A DNA stretch of 64,000 nt from Capillidium heterosporum. Taxonomy: Eukaryota; Entomophthoromycota; Entomophthoromycetes; Entomophthorales; Capillidiaceae. A program made the translations under genes and the position numbers. Positions 47,082 to 57,423 of the stretch are shown here, in pieces (the stretch's first letter is position 1; every line of letters starts with the position of its first letter). The notes beneath the pieces were generated by a model. It made no database searches and had not been told where the DNA came from. It worked only from the letters and a program-made list of their open reading frames with translations. The DNA lies in NCBI GenBank assembly GCA_016630905.1, contig WBMQ01000004.1:1674001-1738000 (forward strand), in the 5' to 3' direction.

Positions 47082-48731
47082 TCAATGATTGGTCTTCTCC
47101 AGCGACTTCAAATATCTAGGGAAGACATCCTGACTTAGCAGGAAGTATATTTCATTATACACGGGTAAATATATATCGACATTGAAGATACCGCGCTTCA
47201 ACTGCTCGGCCAAATTTTTCTTCAGGTTACCGGTTAGATTAAGTTGGAGGGAGGATTCAGGAGCTATGAAGTCGTTGTACACGTTCAAAATTTCATTCTG
47301 GATGGGGGTTTGTGCAGTAGCACAGTTGATGACGGGGTCGTTGATACGCACCTGGTTCAAGTTAGAAGCCTTGGCGTAACTGGGAGTTCGTATTTCCCCG
47401 TTGGTTACGTTGGTGTTGCATAAGGTAGCGTCAAAGTACTGGGTCTCGTAGAAAGCCTCTAAGGGGATGGAACCGGTCTCATATATACTTAAGGTGGAGG
47501 AAGCAGCAGTAGTCACATTGTGTACATCCTTTGCCTTAGTCTCGGTTACCAAAATTTCGTTGGTACCATAAGATATAGGTTCCGGTACTTGTACGACGAT
47601 GGGGCCCGCGCAATACCTGCGCTCGGCTTCCGACCACTTTTGTAAAAGGATATATCGCTCGTAGAACAACACGTTCTCGATGCAGAAGTTGTGGGCAGCA
47701 AACATCTTGAAGTCGGCGAACAGTAGCTTATTCTCCAACACCGATTCCAAGGTAGGTTTGGCGGTTGTCTTGGCTGAAGCTTTATAGTCATTCAAAAGCT
47801 GTTTACGGTGAGCTTCACGACGCGCGTACAGTGACTTCACCTTCTCAAATAGGGCAAACTCGTGGCGGGCCCACCATAGAGGGTAGCCAACCGAAAGTAG
47901 GTGCATGAGGCAGATTAAAATAGTAGCTACGAACTTTAAGACTATGACTACCGTCTGGTCGTAATCGTATAGAACGAAGGAGACGAGCTGACAGACTAGG
48001 AAGGCGGGTGCCAAAATCAAGTTGATAACCAACTCTAACTTTATACCGAACGATTCGTGCATGTCACGGAACAGTACTATGAATACCGGCCACTCCATTA
48101 TGAGGGTGATCAAAGTTAGAGCTAAGCTGGGGTACAGCTGCCAAAGCTTAATACACTGCTGGTCGCTTTTGATATAGGTAGAAACGACTTGAATCAACAG
48201 TGTGATGACTATGTGGAAGAAGAGGAGGCCAAATAAGGATACAGTTAATCCCCTTGACCCGAACCAGCCTCGGTTACGTAGCAGCCAGGAGTCGAGGTTG
48301 GGGAAATTTTTGGAGCATCGGGAAGAAGGAACCGGTTTGATTACCTTGTCGAAGTTGGAATTGCTCAACCTTTTTTGGTCGTTCTGAGCTATATCCAACA
48401 AGTTGTTACTCAAGTTGAACTGATTAATGCGGTGTAAGAACATGACACGTAGGAATCGAGCTAACAATGTGGCTGACCATAGGGGTAGCAGTAGACCAGA
48501 TGCCCACAAGTTTAGAGCGCAGGGTAGGTCCAAAATAGGCTGTAGAGCAATCCATATGACCATCAGGAACTGGGTTAGCGTTAGTAGCAAAGTTAGGGAT
48601 AGCCCACGTGTTCGGATGGGTAGCGTCTCCTTGGATTTGTAGAACATGCTCATACTGCCTAGAACAAATAGAGACCATAGAAGGAGGAAACCACCTACTA
48701 TCCAGATCATGGTACCTTCGATTCCGCTCAT
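47082..48731 (-). CDS. Seven-transmembrane protein with C-terminal split RGS domain
   Basis: Single exon, 549 residues. The first 290 residues hold about seven hydrophobic segments: MIWIVGGFLLLWSLFVLG, LSLTLLLTLTQFLMVIWIAL, LWASGLLLPLWSATLLARFL, LTVSLFGLLFFHIVITLLIQ, LALTLITLIMEWPVFIVLF, LVINLILAPAFLVCQLVSFV and VVIVLKFVATILICLMHLLS. Then PTLESVLENKLLFADFKMFA with HNFCIENVLFYERYI is the first half of an RGS domain. The second half, VYNDFIAPESSLQLNL with FNVDIYLPVYNEIYFLLSQD and VFPRYLKS, comes after a Ser/Thr/Asn-rich insertion of about 130 residues. RGS domains speed GTP hydrolysis by G-alpha. The 7TM-RGS layout recalls plant RGS1 and fungal receptor-like RGS proteins, so it may sense a ligand and switch off G-protein signalling at the plasma membrane; that is inference. 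Confidence 0.85.
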   Translation of the reverse strand: MSGIEGTMIWIVGGFLLLWSLFVLGSMSMFYKSKETLPIRTRGLSLTLLLTLTQFLMVIWIALQPILDLPCALNLWASGLLLPLWSATLLARFLRVMFLHRINQFNLSNNLLDIAQNDQKRLSNSNFDKVIKPVPSSRCSKNFPNLDSWLLRNRGWFGSRGLTVSLFGLLFFHIVITLLIQVVSTYIKSDQQCIKLWQLYPSLALTLITLIMEWPVFIVLFRDMHESFGIKLELVINLILAPAFLVCQLVSFVLYDYDQTVVIVLKFVATILICLMHLLSVGYPLWWARHEFALFEKVKSLYARREAHRKQLLNDYKASAKTTAKPTLESVLENKLLFADFKMFAAHNFCIENVLFYERYILLQKWSEAERRYCAGPIVVQVPEPISYGTNEILVTETKAKDVHNVTTAASSTLSIYETGSIPLEAFYETQYFDATLCNTNVTNGEIRTPSYAKASNLNQVRINDPVINCATAQTPIQNEILNVYNDFIAPESSLQLNLTGNLKKNLAEQLKRGIFNVDIYLPVYNEIYFLLSQDVFPRYLKSLEKTNH

Positions 48732-51700
48732 AGTTTATTTATTTATTGGATATATGGGTTATCGTTTCGTTACGTTAGGTAGGGTGAAGGTAGGGAGAGT
48801 AGGTTGATAAGAAGGCGTAAATGCTCTAATGCCTTCTACAAAAATATGAATAGCAAAAAATAGGATGGAGTAAAAACAGGAATCGTAAAAAGTGGAAAGT
48901 CGGCCTTGGGTCGCATTTATAGTTTTATTAAAGTTCTTTCAACCCAATACTTTACTGTAGATGTACCTTCATGTCGATCTCCTAAAACCTTAAGTTTAAT
49001 GTAGGACTTTGGTTTTGTTTCTACACTTCTTTGTAAATTATATGGTTGTGGGGATTGTGATGGATGATTGGGCAACCCGTACTCTCTTTTGTAGTTTCCC
49101 ACATCTCCTTAATCTACATTTTATTTCCTTTCTGCTTTCGCTTTCTGTCTATAGTGAGGTATGCAGCTAGATTTTGCCACAGACGTATATTTTTATTATA
49201 AAGGGCTATAAAGCTACTAGTTCAATCTGTTGTTTGTAGGTGCTACTTTTGTAAGACTACCACTTTGGGCTTTTAATAAAAAGCGCACTAAAATTTAGGG
49301 GGAGTGTCCTATATAGTTCTACAATGACTTTATATACAACTTAAAGTATGAAATGACAGCTTTTTTCAACCAGCTGAGTAGAGTAAAGGATATCCAACAT
49401 AATACCTTTCTCAAATAAGGTTAGAATTTATCCTATACTTTCAACTAAGCTCGTCCAAATAGGTGTATACAGGATTTTTTCCATAGAATTCAGTGGATAC
49501 GAAACTAATTACTTCAAATTTATATCGATATAGTTAGTTGAAAACATCATTTTAATTTAAGTCGATGAAAGCATGCCCTTAATAGGTGTAGTTATTTCCA
49601 ATAGAAAGAAATTCTGATGCAACTATAGCAAGCTAACTATAACCAGTTTTTTATAGCTACTCTTGATAAAAGATGCTTTTTTACTATTGTAATTATACAT
49701 ACTCCCGTTTCAAAAGAAAAAGGTTGTGACAACTACTGACCGCTCTTTTTATTTATGGTGTGTACAGATGTATCTCTACATTTGCAAAAGTACCTACTCA
49801 CATTGAAAATCAAGCTTTAGCAAACTTCAAGTTGGCTTCGGAAAAAGTTTCTATTTGTACATCGTTTGGAGATACAGTTTGAATCGACACCTCCAAAGTT
49901 GATGGTTGTGAAGGCGATATTGCCACTAAAGTTTATGTGTTAAAGCCATAAAAAGCAACCCTTAGTTCTGCAAAGGATTTTACCGACATATACAGCTCAA
50001 TAGAGAAGAAACTATCAAGCAAAAATGGATATTCTAATACACTATACATATACCAATATATATTGTCATGTATGTTCTTACTGTTATTTGAGTTCAATTG
50101 GCTTAGTAGGTTGAGGCTATAAAATTTCCTATCTACCCCTGCATTTCCCCTCACCTATACATATTTGTTATAGGAGAAAGCCATAAATACATTGAAGGGT
50201 ATATACTTAGTTATCGATATTTATATTAAAGTTTTTCTAAATGAAGGTGTAGTTAGACTAAGTAATATATACATATTCTACTTTCTATACGACTATATGG
50301 TCTTAGTAATCTAGATAGGTTGAAAAGTCGAGTCCATTTACATCACAACTGATATGAAAACGCATTTCAAAGGATTTATATTTATTTTGATAACTGTCGT
50401 TGTATTAAAATATTTTTTCATATAGTATTGGTTTTACGGCTTTGATATGAATTGGTAACTTCATGATATAGAATCTCATTGGAAGTTCTAGAGCTAACAT
50501 AGGACGGATGGGAACGATTAACACCGATCTTCCAGATATTGGTGGCACATATTTAAATTACAGTGCATAAAAAATAGAGGGAGACAATCGGCTTACTGTT
50601 ATGATTAATAGTGCGTTATATTTAAAATTATCTTTGGCTAGAGTTTATTCAAATATTCAGATGGAAATCGGAGCAACTTTAAATTCCGGTTAAAATAGTG
50701 CTTGAAGCTTTAAATAGGAGCTACAGCTTTTTTATCGTATATTTTCAAGTTATAAGTTGAAATAGATTTTGGTATATGTAGCAGCGTTCCTTTTTATATA
50801 TATTTAAGAATAAAAGGAGTTTGTAGTGTAAAATGTAATATAGTTTCTTTTATAGTAAAGCATCATGAAAATGTATAGTGTCGGTTTACGGCTGTCTTGT
50901 AAGCGCTACTCTAAAATAAAAACTAAATCTTAACCCCATACCTGTGGGATTGCTGATGATCCTCCGCAACGGATAAATAGCTTTTGCAGCTAAAGATTAC
51001 TAATATATCTTGGCAGCCTCTCAAAACCCAAGTCGTACTTGCTGACTTTTTGACAAGTACTTTAAATGGTTATTGAACTGAAAAGCTTCTTCTAAGCTTT
51101 GGTACTTACTTCAACTCCAATAACCTTTTGTTCTTATATTGGTATACGTTGGATGGGTTATGGTTTGCCTTTTGATCCCGTGAGCAGGTCCCAACTTTTG
51201 ACACCTGATAGCCTATATATTCTAATTAAAGTTCTAGGTTTGCCAAAATTTGTCATTAACTAGCTAATTTATTTGATGTAGGACAAGCTCTGTATATCTT
51301 TTAAAAGTTATACTTGAGCGTATTGGATGCTGACGATGTACTGAGGTTTGGCGGACGAAACGCACCTGGAATAGTGGATAAATTCTCGGCAACTTTAGAC
51401 CTAGCCTTAACCGTATATAAACTAGGTTGGAATAATGAGTATAATTTCGCGAAAATTGGAGTTTCCGCTTTCGAAATATATTTGCAAAGTTGTATCATCG
51501 GACTATAAGGCAGCCATCCTCAAGATCAGATGACTTGAATTTCTTTCAAATGGCAACATTTAGTAAAGAGTTTCTACCATAAGCTTCAATTGACTTTTCG
51601 AGTTTTTTCTATTCTAGCTAGCACATAAATTTTCGACGAAAATAGCCCAAATAGTCAATGGGCACAATAACTTATAAGCCATAGCGAAATGCAACCAATA

Positions 51701-51884
51701 GCACTCGGGAATAAAAGTTTCGAGTGATGGAGATTCGGAATGACATGATCACGAGAACTTGTTGGGGCCTTTACAAAAAAGCACTTAAATACGGGGGCAA
51801 TGCCATTGTCAAGACTCAAGCTATTTAATTAATCTAATCTTACCCCACTAATTGTTAGCTCCAACCAAGTTTTAGTCAACTACA
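48732..51884. other. Long gene-poor intergenic region (3.1 kb)
   Basis: AT-rich. A coding-like segment with two in-frame stops lies at about 49772-50065, and an open 64-codon frame lies at 51314-51508; neither is assigned. The left end should carry the 7TM-RGS promoter and the right end the DPP5 promoter. The last 100 bp before the DPP5 ATG include AATACGGGGGC, whose CGGGG core is STRE-like at best. Confidence 0.4.
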
Positions 51885-53939
51885 ATGAAAGCTTTCACCA
51901 TTATAGCCCTTGCCCTCACCCTGGTCGTCAGCGGTGCTCCCGATGCTTCCAAGAAGCGTCCCTTCACCCCCCTCGACCTTGTAACCTTCAACCGTCCCGG
52001 CGGCTTCAGCCCCTCAGTAAAGGGAACCAATCTCATCTACTTCAACTCCAAGTACAATGCCACCACTAATAAGAAGGCCAACACGGTCCACCTCCTCAAC
52101 ACCGTCACCGGCGTTGAGAAGGACATCACCGCCTTGACCACCAACGACTTTTCCGACCCCCAGTGGATCTCTGACTCCAAGGTAGTCTTCACTTCTTCCC
52201 GTTCCGGTAGTACCCAGCTGTGGTCCTTTGATTTTGCCAACGAAGCCTCGGCCCCCGTCCAGCTTACCAACTTGACCGTAACTGAAATCAACGGACCCAA
52301 GTACAACCACGCCACCAAGAAGCTCGTCTTCTCAGCCGGTGTTCCCATCAAGACTGACAACAAGCCCGCTAACAGCTTCAGCTCAGCCCAGGTCTATGAT
52401 CAGTTGTACGTCCGTCACTGGGACACCTGGTACGACTACATCAACCAGCACATCCATGTCGTCACCATTGAAGACGGTAAGTTGGCCACCGAGGCCAAGG
52501 ATCTTTTGGTTGAGAACCCCAACTTTGAATCCCCCCGCCGCCCTGACTACGACAGCTCGGAGTATGCCCTATCCCACAACGGTAAATACGTTGCCTTCCT
52601 CACCCGCCCTGACAGCAAAGATGTCGCCTGGAAGACCACCACTGAACTCTACCTTGTCCCCACTGAAGGTGAATCCAAATTGAAGTTGATTTCCGACAAG
52701 GGCTACGGTGCTATTGGTAACGTTGCCTTCTCCCCTGATGACAAGATTCTCGCCTACTTCCTGATGAAGGACCAGCAGAACGAGTCGGACAAGAACGTCA
52801 TCATCTTCTACGACCTCTTGACCGGTAAGAAGCAGGAGTTGATTGCCGACTGGGATGTTTCGCCTTCTACCTTTGACTTCTCCAAGGATGGCAAGTCCCT
52901 CTACCTCGCCGTCACCGACAAGGCTCAGAACAAGATCTACCAGTTGGACTTGAAGACCTACAAGCGCAAGGAAATCGTCAAAGATGGTTCCAACTCTTAC
53001 CTCGCCGAGTACGATGACAAATTATTCATCACCCGTGCCCGTGCCACCCATCCCTCCGAAGTCTACTCCGTCAAGAAGGACGGTTCCCAGCTCAAGCCCG
53101 TCACCAAGGTTAACACCGAAGCCTTGAAGCAGTTCCAGTTCAATCCTCTTGAGGAATTCTATTTCACTGGTGCCAAAAACGAAAAGGTCCAGGGTATGCT
53201 CATCAAGCCCCCCAATTTCGACGCTAATAAGAAATACCCCGTCCTCTTCTGGGTCCACGGTGGTCCTGAATCTGCCTTCAACGACAACTGGTCCAACCGC
53301 TGGAACTACCAGATCGGTCCCCAGGCCGGCTATGTTCTTGTTACCATCAACTTCCACGGCTCCCCCGGTTTCGGCCAGGAGTTCACCAAGTCCATCCTCA
53401 AGAACTGGGGTACTTACCCCTACGAAGACTTGATGAAGGGTCTCAACTACGCTTTGAAGAACTACTGCTACTTGGACGGTAACCGCGTTGCCGCCTGGGG
53501 TGCCAGTTTCGGTGGTTACATGATTAACTACATCAACGGTCACACCAACCGCTTCAAGGCCTTGGTCAACCACGATGGTATCTTTGACGCCCGCCACACC
53601 TTCTACACCACCGAAGAACTCTACTTCACCGAGAACGAGTTCGGCGGTGTCCCTTACGAGAACCCCGAGTTCTACGACAAGTACTCGCCTTCGACCTACG
53701 TTCGCAACTGGAAGACCCCTACCTTGGTTGTCCACAGTGGTCGCGATTACCGTTTGGTAGATGGTGAAGGTCTAGCTACCTTCACTGCTTTACAGCGCCA
53801 AGGTATCCCCAGTAAGTTGGTCTACTTCCCTGAAGAGAACCACTGGGTCTTGAAAAACGGTAACTCGTTGAGATGGCACAAGGAGAACTTGCAGTGGACT
53901 GCCAAGTGGTTGAACCATACCATGCCCTACGAGCTCTAA
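51885..53939 (+). CDS. DPP5: Secreted dipeptidyl-peptidase 5 (serine protease family S9)
   Basis: Single exon, 684 residues. Signal peptide MKAFTIIALALTLVVSGAP, then an N-terminal beta-propeller (about 25-400) with DPQWISDSKVVFTSSRSG and IGNVAFSPDDKILAYF blades, then the alpha/beta-hydrolase domain. Catalytic residues: Ser541 in WGASFGGYMINY, Asp621 in HSGRDYRLVDGE, His653 in EENHWVLKNGN. FWVHGGPESAFNDNWSNRWN is the oxyanion/HGGP segment of the family. The length is close to Aspergillus DPPV (about 720). It removes X-Ala, His-Ser or Ser-Tyr dipeptides in secreted digestion and is a known antigen in other fungi. About eight N-glycosylation sequons are visible. Codon use is strongly C-ending, marking high expression. 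Large opposite-strand ORFs here are shadows. Confidence 0.96.
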   Translation: MKAFTIIALALTLVVSGAPDASKKRPFTPLDLVTFNRPGGFSPSVKGTNLIYFNSKYNATTNKKANTVHLLNTVTGVEKDITALTTNDFSDPQWISDSKVVFTSSRSGSTQLWSFDFANEASAPVQLTNLTVTEINGPKYNHATKKLVFSAGVPIKTDNKPANSFSSAQVYDQLYVRHWDTWYDYINQHIHVVTIEDGKLATEAKDLLVENPNFESPRRPDYDSSEYALSHNGKYVAFLTRPDSKDVAWKTTTELYLVPTEGESKLKLISDKGYGAIGNVAFSPDDKILAYFLMKDQQNESDKNVIIFYDLLTGKKQELIADWDVSPSTFDFSKDGKSLYLAVTDKAQNKIYQLDLKTYKRKEIVKDGSNSYLAEYDDKLFITRARATHPSEVYSVKKDGSQLKPVTKVNTEALKQFQFNPLEEFYFTGAKNEKVQGMLIKPPNFDANKKYPVLFWVHGGPESAFNDNWSNRWNYQIGPQAGYVLVTINFHGSPGFGQEFTKSILKNWGTYPYEDLMKGLNYALKNYCYLDGNRVAAWGASFGGYMINYINGHTNRFKALVNHDGIFDARHTFYTTEELYFTENEFGGVPYENPEFYDKYSPSTYVRNWKTPTLVVHSGRDYRLVDGEGLATFTALQRQGIPSKLVYFPEENHWVLKNGNSLRWHKENLQWTAKWLNHTMPYEL

Positions 53940-54780
53940 ATTATTTGTGAAGCTTTGGTTTGGAAATAAAATTTTTGAATATCTTTTATAGATTTGTGGT
54001 TTTGGTGATATATATTTTTCGATAATGGATATATCTACATTTCATATTACCTATGAGCTAGGGTATATTGCTTGAATTAGATTCTATCAATGCTTTTGAA
54101 ATTGAAAGGATATAAAATGCAAAAAGTTGCTCAATTGCTTCAGTAGCTAGCTAAATATACCTCTACTAGCTTGTAGCTATTGCAAAGAAATCATGGCTAG
54201 AACTCTAGTTGACATGCGAGATATGCTTACATAGTCAAATATAGACTAAAGTAGTATATAAACATCGCCAACACTTGATAAAAACTATACATAGAACCAT
54301 ATAGCTCTAAAACTCATACACTCTTAAAGCGTTTGTTTGGAAAAGTAAATGAGCATCTATTACACGAATTGGACATTAGTAACAAATTTCAACTGATGCT
54401 TGATTCTAATACTTGTAGTAAAGATATTTCTAAAAGTACCTGTTGCGACCAGATAGAAGGTTATTATAACTCAAATGATAAGGAGATGATATAAAGCTTT
54501 TGTGAAATCCTTTCTTTCCTATTGACAGCAAAGTATTAAGATATAAACAAATGTTCAAAACGATCAAAAGTTATAAAACTGATGTAGTTAGGCTTACTAA
54601 GATGGAAAGATGTTTATTAGGTTGGTAATCTACTATATGAAAATTTTGAAAGCATAGAAGGAGCTCTTATCATCAATCTGCAACCCGTCGAATGCCTCTC
54701 ATACATAGAAGCCGGATACTAGCCCAGCAGCTTTGGTGAACTCCTCAAACTCAGGTAGCTATTTAAATAAATTAAAGCTT
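53940..54780. other. Intergenic region downstream of DPP5
   Basis: AT-rich 3' region, with AATAAA at about 53965 serving as a possible polyadenylation signal. No other gene seen. Confidence 0.45.
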
Positions 54781-54784
54781 TTGA

Positions 54785-55000
54785 AACGACTCTTCCATAT
54801 TTTGGGCCAGGCTTTTGTAGGAGGACATCTTCAAGTCTCACAATCTAGCCACCATCTTGATTGAATTCGTTCAGATTAGTCTCAACTTGAGCCTTGGCTA
54901 TGTCCATCTTCAGACCACTAAGGATCATACTGTGTTTGAGTACTGATATGGAGCCGCTCTTATTATGTTTTACATTGCAAGGATATCCCTAACCACTTGG
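54785..55000 (-). pseudogene. EF-hand (calmodulin-like) gene relic
   Basis: Read leftward, VKHNKSGSISVLKHSMILSG, then LKMDIAKAQVETNLNEFNQD and GG-stop-IVRLEDVL, follow the spacing of two consecutive EF-hand loops: NxSGSI...L...L, then E.n.DG.I. Loop positions 1 and 12 are damaged and a stop interrupts loop 2. The segment lies on the same strand as, and just downstream of, an intact EF-hand gene at 55684-56177, so a decayed tandem duplicate is the simplest explanation. No complete frame can be built. Confidence 0.45.
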
Positions 55001-55683
55001 ACATCAATCCTGTTACTCGTTTTGGTTTATAGTCGATAAAACAACTTGTAGAAAAAACCTTACCGTCTTGGTGTCGAATTACTGAGCTTGATTGCTGTAA
55101 ACAAAGCTAAAAGGAAACTGGATCTCTATAGCCTTTAATCTGCTCTACTTGCATCCCTAACTCTTTGCATCACTTGGCTAGCGATGTGCCAAGAATGTCC
55201 AACAGGAAAGATATTTATTTAGCTTTATTATTGAGATGATATCCGATCTAAAAGCTTAGGTCCTAAAACAACTCGGTAAAAAGCAAGTGAAAGATCTGCT
55301 ATACATTGAAAGTAGTCTGATTCCTGGAAATTGCTTAAATATACTTTAATTCGATACAGTATCTCTAGATATTCTACTCTGTAAGTGGATAATATTGTAA
55401 GCTATTACACTAGCTTTATCAAATGAATGTATTTTAATAGACGGCTATATCGATTATAAAAGATCTCTAAATTTATAAATTTACCAGAGCCTTTCCAACA
55501 TATAAATAAAAACTAACCTGCATTTAAAAAGTTAAATAGGCAATATAAAGCCACCTTTGATGTACTGTAGCACTTATACTGGAAAACAATTAAAGATATA
55601 AATCTTACAAAGGAGTAGTACTAAAACGCTAAAAACTAAATAGATGTTCCCGTTTTTAAATTTCCATTACTAGAGGGTACTAA
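55001..55683. other. Intergenic region
   Basis: May hold further unrecognisable parts of the EF-hand relic (about 55050-55210). Otherwise AT-rich 3' region of the EF-hand gene. Confidence 0.35.
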
Positions 55684-56177
55684 TTACGCTAAAGCTTTCT
55701 TCACAATGTCGTTGAAGGAGTCAAATGTAATTTTACCACCTGCTTGGAACCTATCGAACATGGAACGTACCTCGTCATCACTGAATCCACCTGGGAAAGA
55801 TTTTAAAGCGGAGCTTAGTTCCTCATAAACTATATAACCATCTCCATCCTTGTCGAAGCTTCTGAATATCTCTTTAGCTGATTCGCTACTATCGCCAGCA
55901 TTGTCCAAAAATCTAGGTGCCATCGTCTGTAAGAACTCTTGGAAATCGATATCCCCGTTGTTATCCAAGTCGTTCTCTTTCAGCATAGCTTGCACTTCTT
56001 CTTCAGTTGGGTTATCTCCCATCTGCCTAAGGATATCTCCAATTTCACTGGCTGAAATCTTGTTGTCACCGTTAGTGTCGAACATCTTGAAGATCTCTTC
56101 AGCTTCTTTGAGTTGAGCTTCGTTGTACTTTTTGGACTACAATTCATTAGTATATACTATAAATATATACTTACCAT
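55684..56177 (-). CDS. Calmodulin-like EF-hand protein
   Basis: Two exons: the ATG alone (56177-56175), then 56136-55684, with a 38-nt intron; 151 residues. Three canonical calcium loops are present: FDTNGDNKISASE, NDLDNNGDIDFQEF and FDKDGDGYIVYEE. The fourth position, FDRFQAGGKITFDSF, has lost its Asp ligands and a residue, so it should not bind calcium. MGDNPTEEEVQAMLKENDLD matches calmodulin's inter-loop helix. At this length it is a calmodulin relative, but it diverges too much to be calmodulin itself; myosin light chain or a Cdc4-like role is equally possible. A damaged EF-hand relic lies 0.7 kb downstream on the same strand. TATAAAAGGGG lies about 105 bp upstream of the ATG. Confidence 0.9.
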
Positions 56178-56278
56178 TTTGTTATTTGAATTCTTGGTTG
56201 TTGGTAGAGAATGCTTTGTTGTTTCCTATCGCTTCAGTCTGTATAAATAGGTTTTAGTTTATATTAGAAAGCCCATTA

Positions 56279-56289
56279 CCCCTTTTATA
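56279..56289 (-). promoter_or_regulatory. TATA/STRE-like element of the EF-hand gene
   Basis: On the minus strand this reads TATAAAAGGGG, a TATA box overlapping an AGGGG stress-type core, about 105 bp before the ATG. Its position fits a promoter if the 5' UTR is around 70 nt; tentative. Confidence 0.4.
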
Positions 56290-57423
56290 GGTGACGAAAT
56301 TCTTACAGGTTTACTAAATTTGGAGAAATTCTGCGGCATAACCCAATGAAATTCCAGCGCACTGGAAGTACTTTTACGAAAGACGGCCAAAAGAATACGT
56401 ATCGTAATGGGAAGTATATATAAGAACCTGGTCAAGTTTACATCGTTTGAAAGTTTGACCTCTTTGGACTAACTGCTACCTGATATTGAGATACTCTTGT
56501 ATGAATTGATCAGCCTTTATCATATTCAAGGATAAATCCAATGGAATTAGCTAAAAGTTGGAAGAATACGATTTAATTGGATATATGTAATTCAACATAT
56601 CCATGATATTGGACGAACTAATATGATCATCCCGATTTAAAAACTCGGTCAAAGAAAGATATGTGACTTGAAGTAACGCTACATCTAAGATAGTGTTTAG
56701 GACCTCTGTTTGGACTGTATAAGAAGGCGCATGTAAAATTTAGACACAGTTACTATTGTGTAAAATAGTTTACTGCCACTAATTCAAAACTTTGACTAAA
56801 GAATTTTTGCCAGTGCTAATTACTTTCAAAGGACTTACTTTATAGAGTGTACTACTACTTTTGAAAGGCAGATACTCGATACTTTACTTTTAGGTAAAGA
56901 AACTTCATATCTATAGAATCCAAAGTTTGTATGATAAGCTGTGATGCTAGAACTACAGCTCAGTAAAAAGTAAGACTATCATCGAGAAAAACTAAACTTA
57001 TAGTATTTCTATAGGAAAGCAGTAAAATTGAAACCTATTGGAAACGAAATATCCTTATTTTGGCATTATAGCACACTACTTATTATAGCTCTTTGAAATG
57101 CAAATCCTCGGCTAGTTTAATAATTGATGCACAGTCCTTACAAACCACTCAAAGTAATACTCCTACAATTCAAAATCAAATATAGAGCTCATCAAAATAT
57201 AAATGTAGGGAAAGTTTTTGTAGAAATTATATTGCCTTAAAATTCCTTACCATAAGCATATTTGGACACATATTGATGGAAAATCAACAGTTCTTGAATA
57301 AATGGTAACGTAGTTAGTTTAAGCATACATTATATCTTACCTCTTCATTCAAAAACTATATCATAAAACTCTTGTTGAATAGTATTAAATAGCAAAGACT
57401 GAATCATCATGTATTTATTGGAA
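56290..57423. other. Intergenic region
   Basis: AT-rich, about 1.1 kb between EF-hand gene upstream DNA and the VPS20 stop codon. No supported ORF. Confidence 0.45.

Noticed and set aside
53022-53735. 237-residue ORF on the minus strand inside DPP5
   Set aside because: It is an antisense shadow produced by strong C-ending codon bias of DPP5; the sense frame has a complete catalytic triad.
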